NCBI GenBank assembly: GCA_900539115.1
Contig: UQAQ01000039.1
Coordinates: forward strand, 1-28,975
Length of the DNA stretch: 28,975 bases
DNA from: an uncultured Roseburia sp.
GTDB lineage: Bacteria; Bacillota; Clostridia; Lachnospirales; Lachnospiraceae
Direction: 5' to 3'
Below the pieces are notes generated by a model. That model was not told the DNA's origin, did no database searches, and worked only from the letters and a program-made list of their open reading frames with translations. How positions within the stretch are numbered: position 1 is the first letter of the stretch; every line of letters begins with the position of its first letter. The translations under genes and the position numbers were made by a program. This document shows, piece after piece, positions 7,355 to 14,555 of the stretch.

Positions 7355-8239
7355 TCACTTCCTCTCTACCGATTTATTTTTGCCCGGACGGACTTCAATC
7401 ACCGTCACTTCCGGCCGATTAAAAAACCGAAACGGCAAGTGGTGGGTTCCCAGTCCGCGGCTCACGATCATAAATGTTTCATTTTCCTTAAAAACGCCCT
7501 CATAATATAGGGGAAACAATCGGAAATCCGGTCCGATCACACCACCGAGAAACGGCAGGATCATAATACCGCCGTGCAGATGCCCGGAAAGCACCAGATC
7601 CGCATTTCCATTATGATATTTTGAAAAATACGTCGGATTATGCGCAAGCAGAATTGTCACTTCGTCTTCCTTTTTCATGGGATTTCCAAGCAGAGTTCCA
7701 ACCTGCTCCGATGTCGGAATTTTCTTTTCCCTTCCCCGGTGATAACATTCCGGCGGAAGATCCAAGCCATAAATCCGGAATTTTGTAGAATTTTTCTGCC
7801 ATAGGACAGACCGGTTTCTCAGCACAATAACACCAATTTTTTCCAAATCTTTCATATACTGCTCATACTCCGGCATACGGATCTCATGATTGCCCATCGC
7901 ATAATATACCGGTGCCATTTCCATTAGTCTGCCACATAAAGAAAGAGCGGACTTGCATCCCTCTCCTTCCTTTACTGTCATGTCTCCTCCGATACAGATG
8001 ACATCCGGTTTGCCCTGTGCCACCTGTCTCAGAAGTTTCTCATTTTCTTTTCCGTAAATCCAGCCATGCAGATCCGTCAGAAAAACCAGCCGCACCGGCT
8101 CTTTGCAAGCCGATTCCGGCAGAATCACTTCGTATTCACTGCGGCATTTTGCATTCATTTCAAAATTTGCAAGATATCCATATACAAATAATCCAATTAA
8201 AAGTACCGGGATTCCCGCTGCAAGCACATATCCTACCAA
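7355..8239 (-). CDS. Membrane-anchored metallophosphoesterase (YkuE/YaeI-like)
   Basis: This is a calcineurin-like phosphoesterase with the full metal-binding set: DLH (Asp56, His58), GGD (84-86), GNHE (116-119), a later His200 and GHLHGG (219-224). Residues 5-24 are a hydrophobic helix that should anchor the catalytic domain to the membrane. Related proteins act as UDP-2,3-diacylglucosamine-type or phosphodiester hydrolases; the substrate here is not known. The start is TTG (8239) with an AGAGGGG ribosome binding site eight bases upstream, and no ATG fits the N-terminus. It is tightly packed between the Na/Pi cotransporter gene and scpA. Confidence 0.88.
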   Translation of the reverse strand: MVGYVLAAGIPVLLIGLFVYGYLANFEMNAKCRSEYEVILPESACKEPVRLVFLTDLHGWIYGKENEKLLRQVAQGKPDVICIGGDMTVKEGEGCKSALSLCGRLMEMAPVYYAMGNHEIRMPEYEQYMKDLEKIGVIVLRNRSVLWQKNSTKFRIYGLDLPPECYHRGREKKIPTSEQVGTLLGNPMKKEDEVTILLAHNPTYFSKYHNGNADLVLSGHLHGGIMILPFLGGVIGPDFRLFPLYYEGVFKENETFMIVSRGLGTHHLPFRFFNRPEVTVIEVRPGKNKSVERK

Positions 8240-8257
8240 AACTGCCCCTCTCTCTGT

Positions 8258-9895
8258 TTATACTTCTTCTTCATCCTGCTCGGCAAATGCGATATTAACA
8301 CCATGATCTGCCACACGTTCCAGATTACTCAAAAGATCCGAAAAGATCATGGCGGCATGTGGTTCACATTTATTGTTTGCCAAACGGTTTACATGCTTCT
8401 TCTGAAATTTCTTTTCCATTTTATCAATCTCATCTTCCAATTGCATGATCTCAATGGCATGCGTCTCATCTCCGGAAACAAATTTCTTGATTGAAAATTC
8501 CAATAATGTACATACCTTTTCGTATAATTCCATCAATTCATTGGTTGCTTTTTTACTAAATTGCAGATCTGCTTTGCGCATCGTCTTTGCAAAATCCGCG
8601 ATATTTTCTGCATGGTCGCCGATTCTCTCGATATCGTTGACCACATGGAACATAGCTCCCAGTTCTTTCCGGTCCTGAATCGGAAGGGATAACTGGTTTG
8701 CACGAACAAGATAATTGGAAATTTCTGTATTTAAGAAGTCAATTACTTCTTCTTTCTTATACACTTCTTCCAATGCTTCCTCATCTTTTTCCATCAAGGC
8801 TTTCATCGAACGTTTTAAATTATTGACTGCCATCGTTCCCATACGCTCCGTCTCGTGAATCGCCTGCGGAAGAGCTGTCGTTACATTAAAGATCGAATGA
8901 TTGCCGATATATTTGAGTTCCAGGCCATGTACTTCTTCGTCCTCGCCCTTTACAAGCCATCTGGTCAGCTTGATCAGATACTTGCTGAATGGGAACAGAA
9001 TGATCACCTGGGAAACTTTCAATATGGAGTTAATATTTGCCACGTCACGCCCCGCACGAAGTCCGGTATCCGCGATGGATGCGGTCAGACCGTGGATGGC
9101 ACTGCGGATTGGATTTCCTGCCACTGCCAAAAGGATCATAACGATCACGGTCCCGATCACATTAAATGACAAATGGATCAAGGCGGCACGTTTTGCATCT
9201 TTGTTACCACCAAGACTTGACAAAACGGCAGACCCACACGCACCGATGTCGCATCCCATGATGATGTAATAACAAATGTCAGGATGAATCAGTCCGGAAG
9301 ATGCCAACACGATCAAAATACCTACCGATGCAGAAGCACTCTGTAAGATCGATGTCAGTACAAATCCGATGAGAACAGCCAAAAACGGATTGGTAACACT
9401 TCCAAACAATGTTTTTACTGCCGCAAACTGGTTCAAATGTTTTACCGATGAAGAAAGGGTGGACATTCCGAAGAATAAAATACCAAAGCCCAGTACTACT
9501 TCACCGATCCGCTTTGCCATCGGCTTTTTGATAAACATGACTAAGATCACACCGGCAATGATAAAAAATGGTGCAATCGCATCTAACTTAAACGAAATCA
9601 GCTGTCCCGTCACAGTCGTACCAATATTGGCACCCATGATCACACCGACAGACTGTGATAATTTCATAATACCACTATTTACAAAACTGACTACCAAAAC
9701 GGTCGTCGCGTTAGAAGACTGGATGATACCGGTAAATATAATACCAAGAAGAAGTCCCATAATCGAACTTTTTGTCAACTTTTCAAGTACATCTCTCATC
9801 TTCTGGCCGGCTACTTTCTGCAAACCATCGCTCATAAGATTCATTCCATATAAAAACAAACCAACACCGGCTAAAATAGACAATATTAATTCCAT
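8258..9895 (-). CDS. Na/Pi cotransporter family protein with C-terminal PhoU domain
   Basis: This integral membrane protein of 545 residues belongs to the NptA/PNaS family of sodium-phosphate symporters. The two inverted family repeats appear as GIIQSSNATTVLVVSF near residue 58 and TSILQSASASVGILIVLA near residue 180. Each has the QSS/QSA motif that forms the transport site. About eight hydrophobic segments fill the first 310 residues. The last ~200 residues are helical and PhoU-like (for example HVVNDIERIGDHAENIADFAK). No pst or phoB genes are adjacent. The gene lies 85 bases after the MocR-type regulator gene, with an AGAGG ribosome binding site. I see no convincing promoter in that gap. 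Confidence 0.92.
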   Translation of the reverse strand: MELILSILAGVGLFLYGMNLMSDGLQKVAGQKMRDVLEKLTKSSIMGLLLGIIFTGIIQSSNATTVLVVSFVNSGIMKLSQSVGVIMGANIGTTVTGQLISFKLDAIAPFFIIAGVILVMFIKKPMAKRIGEVVLGFGILFFGMSTLSSSVKHLNQFAAVKTLFGSVTNPFLAVLIGFVLTSILQSASASVGILIVLASSGLIHPDICYYIIMGCDIGACGSAVLSSLGGNKDAKRAALIHLSFNVIGTVIVMILLAVAGNPIRSAIHGLTASIADTGLRAGRDVANINSILKVSQVIILFPFSKYLIKLTRWLVKGEDEEVHGLELKYIGNHSIFNVTTALPQAIHETERMGTMAVNNLKRSMKALMEKDEEALEEVYKKEEVIDFLNTEISNYLVRANQLSLPIQDRKELGAMFHVVNDIERIGDHAENIADFAKTMRKADLQFSKKATNELMELYEKVCTLLEFSIKKFVSGDETHAIEIMQLEDEIDKMEKKFQKKHVNRLANNKCEPHAAMIFSDLLSNLERVADHGVNIAFAEQDEEEV

Positions 9896-9980
9896 CGTTT
9901 TCCTCTTTTCTGAATTTCATCATTTTTTAACGTCGTATATTTCTACTTTAATATAATTTTGGTACAAATACAAGATTTTT

Positions 9981-11369
9981 TTAAAATATTTCTTTACACA
10001 AGAGGGAAATCCCCCTCTTTATCGTCTCTGTATCAGGTACTGCAAACCCAAGTAAAAACGCAGGTTTTCCTACCTCTTCTGCGTTCTTGTAATACACTGA
10101 TAACGGTCGCAGATAAATTTCTTTTTTTTCTGCTTCCCGTATCATCTGCTCTTCCTTTTTTCCGGTCAGCACTTCTGCTATGACATAAAGACCGGCATAA
10201 TCACCGTGCACTTTAACTTTTTCCGGATATTTCTGCAATTCCGACAGCATGACATCGTGCTTTTCCCGGTAAATCTTTCTCATCCGGTTCAAATGTTTAT
10301 CAAAATGACCTTCCGACATAAATGCTGTCACGATCTGTTGATCGAGTCGGGAAACCGGGCAGTTATACGCACCACATTCCCGGTGAAAGAGCGAAACAAG
10401 TTCTTTTGGCAGCACCATGTACCCAAGACGCAGTGCCGGTGTGATCACTTTGGAAAAAGTACCGATATAGATCACTTTTCCTTCCGGATCAAGACTCTGC
10501 ATCGCCGGAATCGGTTTTCCTTTATAACGGTACTCACTGTCGTGGTCGTCTTCGATCAGATACCGTCCCTCTTTTTCTCTTGCCCATTTTAAAAGACGTT
10601 GTCTCTCCGGTGCCGGCATTACCGTGCCAAGCGGAAATTGATGAGAAGGTGTCAGATAACAGAGGCTGGTCTGCGCCCGGTCAAGTTCTTCCGGCGTAAC
10701 CGTTTTCTCCGCAATCTCCACATTCACAACATCAAATCCATACGAAGCAAAAATCTCCTTCGCCCGGACATACCCCGGCTCTTCAAAAGCAATCTTTCCG
10801 TTTTTACGAAACAATACCGAAAGAAGCTGCAAAAGATAACCGATTCCCGCTCCGATCACAATCTGCGAAAGTTCGCATTGCACCCCGCGCGACCGGTAAA
10901 GGTATTTTGCCACCTGACTGCGAAACTGCCTGTCTCCCTGCGCATTTCCGGAAGACAAAAAATCTTCCCGGTCCATCACATTTCTGGCGATAGAACGAAA
11001 TACCGCATAAGGGAAATGACTGCTGTCCACTTCATCCGGATTAAAATTATATTTCCGGCAAACCGGTGTTTGTTCTTCTTCCGGAGCCGGACTGTCTTCT
11101 TTCTGTCCACTATACTCCCGGATATAAGTGATTTCATTAACATAATACCCTTTCTGAGCGACAGCATAGACATATCCTTCCGCGACAAGCTGCTCATATG
11201 CAGTGTCCACCGGATTTCTGCTCACAAGAAGCGAGGCCGCCAATTCTCTTGCCGAAGGTAATTTTTCCCGGTAAGAAAGACGTCCCTGCATGATTTCTTC
11301 TTTTATATATTCATATATTTGTTGGTATAACGGTTTTCCCGATTCATTGTCCAAAGAAAAGACCAGCAT
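9981..11369 (-). CDS. MocR/GabR-type transcription regulator with PLP aminotransferase-like domain
   Basis: The 462-residue protein fuses an N-terminal GntR winged helix to a fold-type I aminotransferase domain. Residues 11-70 hold the DNA-binding part, including QIYEYIKEEIMQGRLSYREKLPSARELAASLLVSRN. The aminotransferase domain shows LIEDDHDSEYRYKG and a PLP lysine in YIGTFSKVITPALRLGY. Members usually sense an amino acid or PLP vitamer and control a neighbouring gene. Here the neighbours are ribF upstream and a Na/Pi cotransporter downstream, so the target is not obvious. Its ATG lies 26 bases inside the end of ribF. A GGAGG site sits eleven bases before the ATG, also within ribF, so the two genes are translationally coupled. 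Confidence 0.9.
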   Translation of the reverse strand: MLVFSLDNESGKPLYQQIYEYIKEEIMQGRLSYREKLPSARELAASLLVSRNPVDTAYEQLVAEGYVYAVAQKGYYVNEITYIREYSGQKEDSPAPEEEQTPVCRKYNFNPDEVDSSHFPYAVFRSIARNVMDREDFLSSGNAQGDRQFRSQVAKYLYRSRGVQCELSQIVIGAGIGYLLQLLSVLFRKNGKIAFEEPGYVRAKEIFASYGFDVVNVEIAEKTVTPEELDRAQTSLCYLTPSHQFPLGTVMPAPERQRLLKWAREKEGRYLIEDDHDSEYRYKGKPIPAMQSLDPEGKVIYIGTFSKVITPALRLGYMVLPKELVSLFHRECGAYNCPVSRLDQQIVTAFMSEGHFDKHLNRMRKIYREKHDVMLSELQKYPEKVKVHGDYAGLYVIAEVLTGKKEEQMIREAEKKEIYLRPLSVYYKNAEEVGKPAFLLGFAVPDTETIKRGISLLCKEIF

Positions 11370-12228
11370 TCTTTTTATCCGCCTCCATTTGGTGCATCAA
11401 TTGTTCCAGACCGGCAAATTTACGCTCCCCACGCAGAAAACTACAAAACTCCACTTGTATTATTTTTCCATACAAGTCACCATCAAACTGCAGCAGACAA
11501 GTCTCCACTCCAACTTGGTTTTCTCCCGGTATCGTAGGTTTTACGCCAAGATTCGTAACGCCGTAATATTCCATTCCATCCACCGATACCTTCGAAGCAT
11601 ACACGCCAAACGGCGGAAGTATTTTTCTGGCATCCGGAATCTGATTTGCCGTCGGCATATCCAAGGTACGACCGATCTCATTGCCATGGATCACTTCTCC
11701 CTGCACCATGTATGGCATTCCCAGAAGTTCATTGGCAAGCGTCAGATTTCCCTTTGCCAGTGCCTCACGGATCCGGGTACTGCTTATGATCTCATTGTAC
11801 ATTTTTTTCTTTTTTACAACGATACAGGTAATCCCTGCTTCTTCTGCTAATTTCTGTAAAACATCTATATCCCCGGCGCGGTCCTTTCCAAAATGGAAAT
11901 CATCCCCGACGCAGATAACTCTGGCATCACACTGCCGAACCAGTATCTCCTCAAAAAATTCTTTGGGTGTCATCGCCTTTAACATCTCATCAAAAGGGCA
12001 CTCAACATAAGTATCAATCCCCAGTTTTTCAGCTTTTGTTCGTTTTTCTTCCGGCGATAAGATATACGGTGCCTTGGAAAAAGCAAAGGTAAAAAGCACT
12101 TTATTACAGTCAGAAAACCGCGAGATCTCTTCGATCAGGCTTTGATGCCCCCGGTGAAGGCCGTCAAATTTGCCGATACAGACGGCACTGTTTTTCAGCT
12201 GATAAGGTCTTTTGTTAATTACTATCAT
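11344..12228 (-). CDS. ribF: Bifunctional riboflavin kinase / FMN adenylyltransferase
   Basis: RibF phosphorylates riboflavin to FMN and adenylates it to FAD. The N-terminal adenylyltransferase domain shows the nucleotidyltransferase motif CIGKFDGLHRGHQ (His25, His28) and later SSTRIREAL. The C-terminal riboflavin kinase domain shows GNEIGRTLDMPTANQ and GVTNLGVKPTI. Length (294 residues) is slightly short of the ~310 usual for the family but both domains are complete. It follows truB by 18 bases, the normal Firmicutes order. Its last 26 bases overlap the start of the MocR-type regulator gene. Confidence 0.96.
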   Translation of the reverse strand: MIVINKRPYQLKNSAVCIGKFDGLHRGHQSLIEEISRFSDCNKVLFTFAFSKAPYILSPEEKRTKAEKLGIDTYVECPFDEMLKAMTPKEFFEEILVRQCDARVICVGDDFHFGKDRAGDIDVLQKLAEEAGITCIVVKKKKMYNEIISSTRIREALAKGNLTLANELLGMPYMVQGEVIHGNEIGRTLDMPTANQIPDARKILPPFGVYASKVSVDGMEYYGVTNLGVKPTIPGENQVGVETCLLQFDGDLYGKIIQVEFCSFLRGERKFAGLEQLMHQMEADKKNAGLFFGQ

Positions 12229-12246
12229 GATTCTTTCTCCTTCCCG

Positions 12247-13161
12247 TCATGCTTCCGTATGAGGGAAAAACATTTTATCATTCACAAATACATTCTGCCC
12301 GGCATCCCATCGGTAAATGGCATAAAAACGATCTTTCGTATCGTACATACGCACCTTTTTTCCATCTTCTCCGGGAATATTTCCCTGGCAGAATCCGGCA
12401 TTTACTTTGTTGCCGTTTTGCAGATAACAGATTGCTTTATCTGCCACCACGATCTTGTCATAGTATTCAAATAACTGATCCACCGGCAGGATAAACGGTT
12501 CCAGTTCATTTTCCTTTTGCAATGCCTCGATGCGTTCTAACGTCAGCGCATCCTCAAGCTGAAACCGGTCAACCTGAGTGCGTACCAGAGATGCCATTGC
12601 CGCACCACAGCCTAATTTTTCTCCGATATCCTGACACAATGTGCGGATATAGGTTCCTTTTGAACAGGTTACTTCCATAGAAAATTCGTTCTTTGCAAGA
12701 GCAATGTCACGGATATCGCAAGTGTAAATGTGTACCCTTCTTGCCTTCCGTTCGACCTCTTTGCCCTGTCTTGCCAGTTCATATAACCGTTTTCCATTAA
12801 CTTTTACAGCCGAGTACATTGGTGGAATCTGCTCATAGTCCCCCAAAAAAGAAGCCGTAGTCTCCCGAATCTGTTCTTCGGTTACCTGCACTTCCTTTTC
12901 TTCCAGAATCGTTCCGGTCAGATCCTGCGTGTCTGTCTGCACACCAAGGCGCACGACAGCGAGATATGTTTTTTTCTTATCGGTCAACAGTTCACACACT
13001 TTGGTCGCCTTCCCCAGACAAACCGGCAGTACCCCGGTCGCATCCGGATCCAGCGTTCCCGTATGTCCAATCTTTTTCTGGTGCAGAATGCCGCGAAGTT
13101 TTGCTACTACATCGTGGGATGTATAGCCTTTTTCTTTATATACATTGATAATTCCGTCCAC
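12247..13161 (-). CDS. truB: tRNA pseudouridine-55 synthase
   Basis: TruB makes pseudouridine 55 in the T-loop of tRNAs and also acts as a tRNA chaperone. The 304-residue protein has the catalytic motif GHTGTLDPDATGVLP (Asp38) and QIPPMYSAVKVNGKRLYELAR. It also has a SKGTYIRTLCQDIGE stretch and a C-terminal PUA-like part. The start is GTG at 13161, seven bases after a GGAGG site; a nearby ATG is out of frame. It stands between the DHH phosphoesterase gene and ribF as in other Firmicutes nusA-infB operons. Confidence 0.96.
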   Translation of the reverse strand: MDGIINVYKEKGYTSHDVVAKLRGILHQKKIGHTGTLDPDATGVLPVCLGKATKVCELLTDKKKTYLAVVRLGVQTDTQDLTGTILEEKEVQVTEEQIRETTASFLGDYEQIPPMYSAVKVNGKRLYELARQGKEVERKARRVHIYTCDIRDIALAKNEFSMEVTCSKGTYIRTLCQDIGEKLGCGAAMASLVRTQVDRFQLEDALTLERIEALQKENELEPFILPVDQLFEYYDKIVVADKAICYLQNGNKVNAGFCQGNIPGEDGKKVRMYDTKDRFYAIYRWDAGQNVFVNDKMFFPHTEA

Positions 13162-13174
13162 GCATCTGCCTCCG

Positions 13175-14122
13175 TTATTTTCCCTGATTCAACTGTTTTT
13201 CAATATGTTCTGTCAGGTTATTGATCACATCATAGGATGAGCCTTTGATCGTACAGCCGGCAGCTCTTACATGCCCGCCGCCGCCAAAAAAGACCGCGAT
13301 CTTACTTACGTCCACGATCTGATTGGACCGCATGCTCACTTTAAACTCCAAAGGTTCCTTTTCCGACAGCAAAACAGCCACTTCGACTCCCTGCGTCGTA
13401 CGCAGTTCATCGATGATTCCATCAAGATCGGAGGATTTTGCTTCATAAAAATCCATCATCTGCTTAGTAACCACCGATACAATACACCTGCCATCCATCA
13501 CTCGGATGCTCTCTAACAAGCAGCGTCCCATGATCTGCAGCTGACGGTAAGTTTTCATATAAAAACTTTCATCAATGATCTTTCCAAAGGGGATTCCCTT
13601 TTCCACCAGATATCCCGCAGTCTCCATCGTTTTCTTCGAAGTATTCGAATGTTTAAACACACCGGTATCGTGAATGATCCCGGTATAAAATGCAGTCGCA
13701 CTAAATGTTCCGATTTTATCCATCGATAAAAGTTCACACAGGATTTCACAGGTGGAAGAAGCATTTGCTTTTACAATATTTTCCTTTGCAAAATTCGTAT
13801 TGCTGATATGATGATCCACGCAGACTGTATCTACAGCTTTTTCAAAGATCTCCTGTGCTTCACCCAAACGGTCGATAGAACCACAGTCGAGTGCAATAAA
13901 CAGATCATACTTGTCTGCTTTTTCTGACATTGCCTCGTCGATTTTCAAATAATCAAATGCCTCCGGAATTTCCTCCAGATACACACAGACTTTCTTTTCC
14001 GGATAATGGTCCGCAAGATACCCAAAAAGTCCCATACACGATCCTACACAATCGCCATCCGGGCGTACATGACCGCCAATGGCGATCGTATCCGCACCTT
14101 CTATCTTTTCTATGAATTTCAT
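13175..14122 (-). CDS. nrnA: DHH/DHHA1 phosphoesterase, NrnA-like (oligoribonuclease / pAp phosphatase)
   Basis: Members of this family degrade short oligoribonucleotides or c-di-nucleotide products and dephosphorylate pAp. The 315-residue protein shows metal motifs GGHVRPDGDCVG (His18, Asp22, Asp24), LDCGS (Asp80) and VDHHISN (Asp103-His104-His105). The C-terminal substrate-binding motif is GGGGHVRAAGC. The ATG overlaps the rbfA stop codon as ATGA, with an AAGGAG site inside the end of rbfA, so the two are coupled. The nrnA symbol rests on family and operon position. The exact substrate preference is not proven by sequence. Confidence 0.9.
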   Translation of the reverse strand: MKFIEKIEGADTIAIGGHVRPDGDCVGSCMGLFGYLADHYPEKKVCVYLEEIPEAFDYLKIDEAMSEKADKYDLFIALDCGSIDRLGEAQEIFEKAVDTVCVDHHISNTNFAKENIVKANASSTCEILCELLSMDKIGTFSATAFYTGIIHDTGVFKHSNTSKKTMETAGYLVEKGIPFGKIIDESFYMKTYRQLQIMGRCLLESIRVMDGRCIVSVVTKQMMDFYEAKSSDLDGIIDELRTTQGVEVAVLLSEKEPLEFKVSMRSNQIVDVSKIAVFFGGGGHVRAAGCTIKGSSYDVINNLTEHIEKQLNQGK

Positions 14123-14481
14123 TTTGACTCCTTATGATTTACTTCATCAATTTTTTTCGACATATTGACACCATATTCAATGGATTCGTCCAATATAAAT
14201 GTCAATTCCGGTGTATTTCGAAGATTCATACGTTTTGCCAGCTGCATGCGGGCAAATGCTGCACTCTTTTTCAAGCCTTCCATCGTCTTTTCTTTCTCTT
14301 CCTCATTTCCAAATACACTGATAAAAATTTTGGCAAATTTTAAATCCGGAGTAACCTCCACTGCCATAACCGAAGTGAGTGGATGCACACGCGGATCTTT
14401 AATATCCTCGCGGATGATCTGGCTCATCTCACGCTGCACTTCGCTGTTAATACGGATATTTTTAACACTGTTTTTTTTCAT
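14119..14481 (-). CDS. rbfA: Ribosome-binding factor A
   Basis: RbfA is a KH-like cold-shock protein that binds immature 30S subunits during late 16S rRNA maturation. The 120-residue product has the usual length. It has recognisable segments RINSEVQREMSQIIREDIKDPRV, VMAVEVTPDLKFAKIFISVFG and LRNTPELTFILDESIEYG. It follows infB with a 74-base spacer that contains a 14-bp GAAA-capped hairpin. The AAAGGAG ribosome binding site starts a few bases after that hairpin. Its stop codon overlaps the start of the nrnA-like gene. Confidence 0.95.
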   Translation of the reverse strand: MKKNSVKNIRINSEVQREMSQIIREDIKDPRVHPLTSVMAVEVTPDLKFAKIFISVFGNEEEKEKTMEGLKKSAAFARMQLAKRMNLRNTPELTFILDESIEYGVNMSKKIDEVNHKESK

Positions 14482-14499
14482 GTCTTTTCTCCTTTAGCA

Positions 14500-14531
14500 C
14501 GAAAGCAACTGCGTTTCCGCAGTTACTTTCG
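14500..14531 (-). promoter_or_regulatory. Intercistronic RNA hairpin between infB and rbfA
   Basis: On the minus-strand RNA, a 14-bp stem begins CGAAAGUAACUGCG and is capped by a GAAA tetraloop. One U-G wobble is the only non-Watson-Crick pair; on the opposite strand it would be a C-A mismatch, so the fold is better in the operon transcript. No U-tract follows, so it is not an intrinsic terminator. The base of the stem lies four bases before the AAAGGAG site of rbfA. It may affect rbfA translation or mRNA processing. Confidence 0.6.
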
Positions 14532-14555
14532 GATTTTCTACTATCTATTTACAAA

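Noticed and set aside
10000..10019. Hairpin AAGAGGG/CCCTCTT as a terminator of the MocR-type regulator gene
   Set aside because: It lies inside the last codons, has a small stem and no T-tract directly after it on the minus strand. It is probably incidental.
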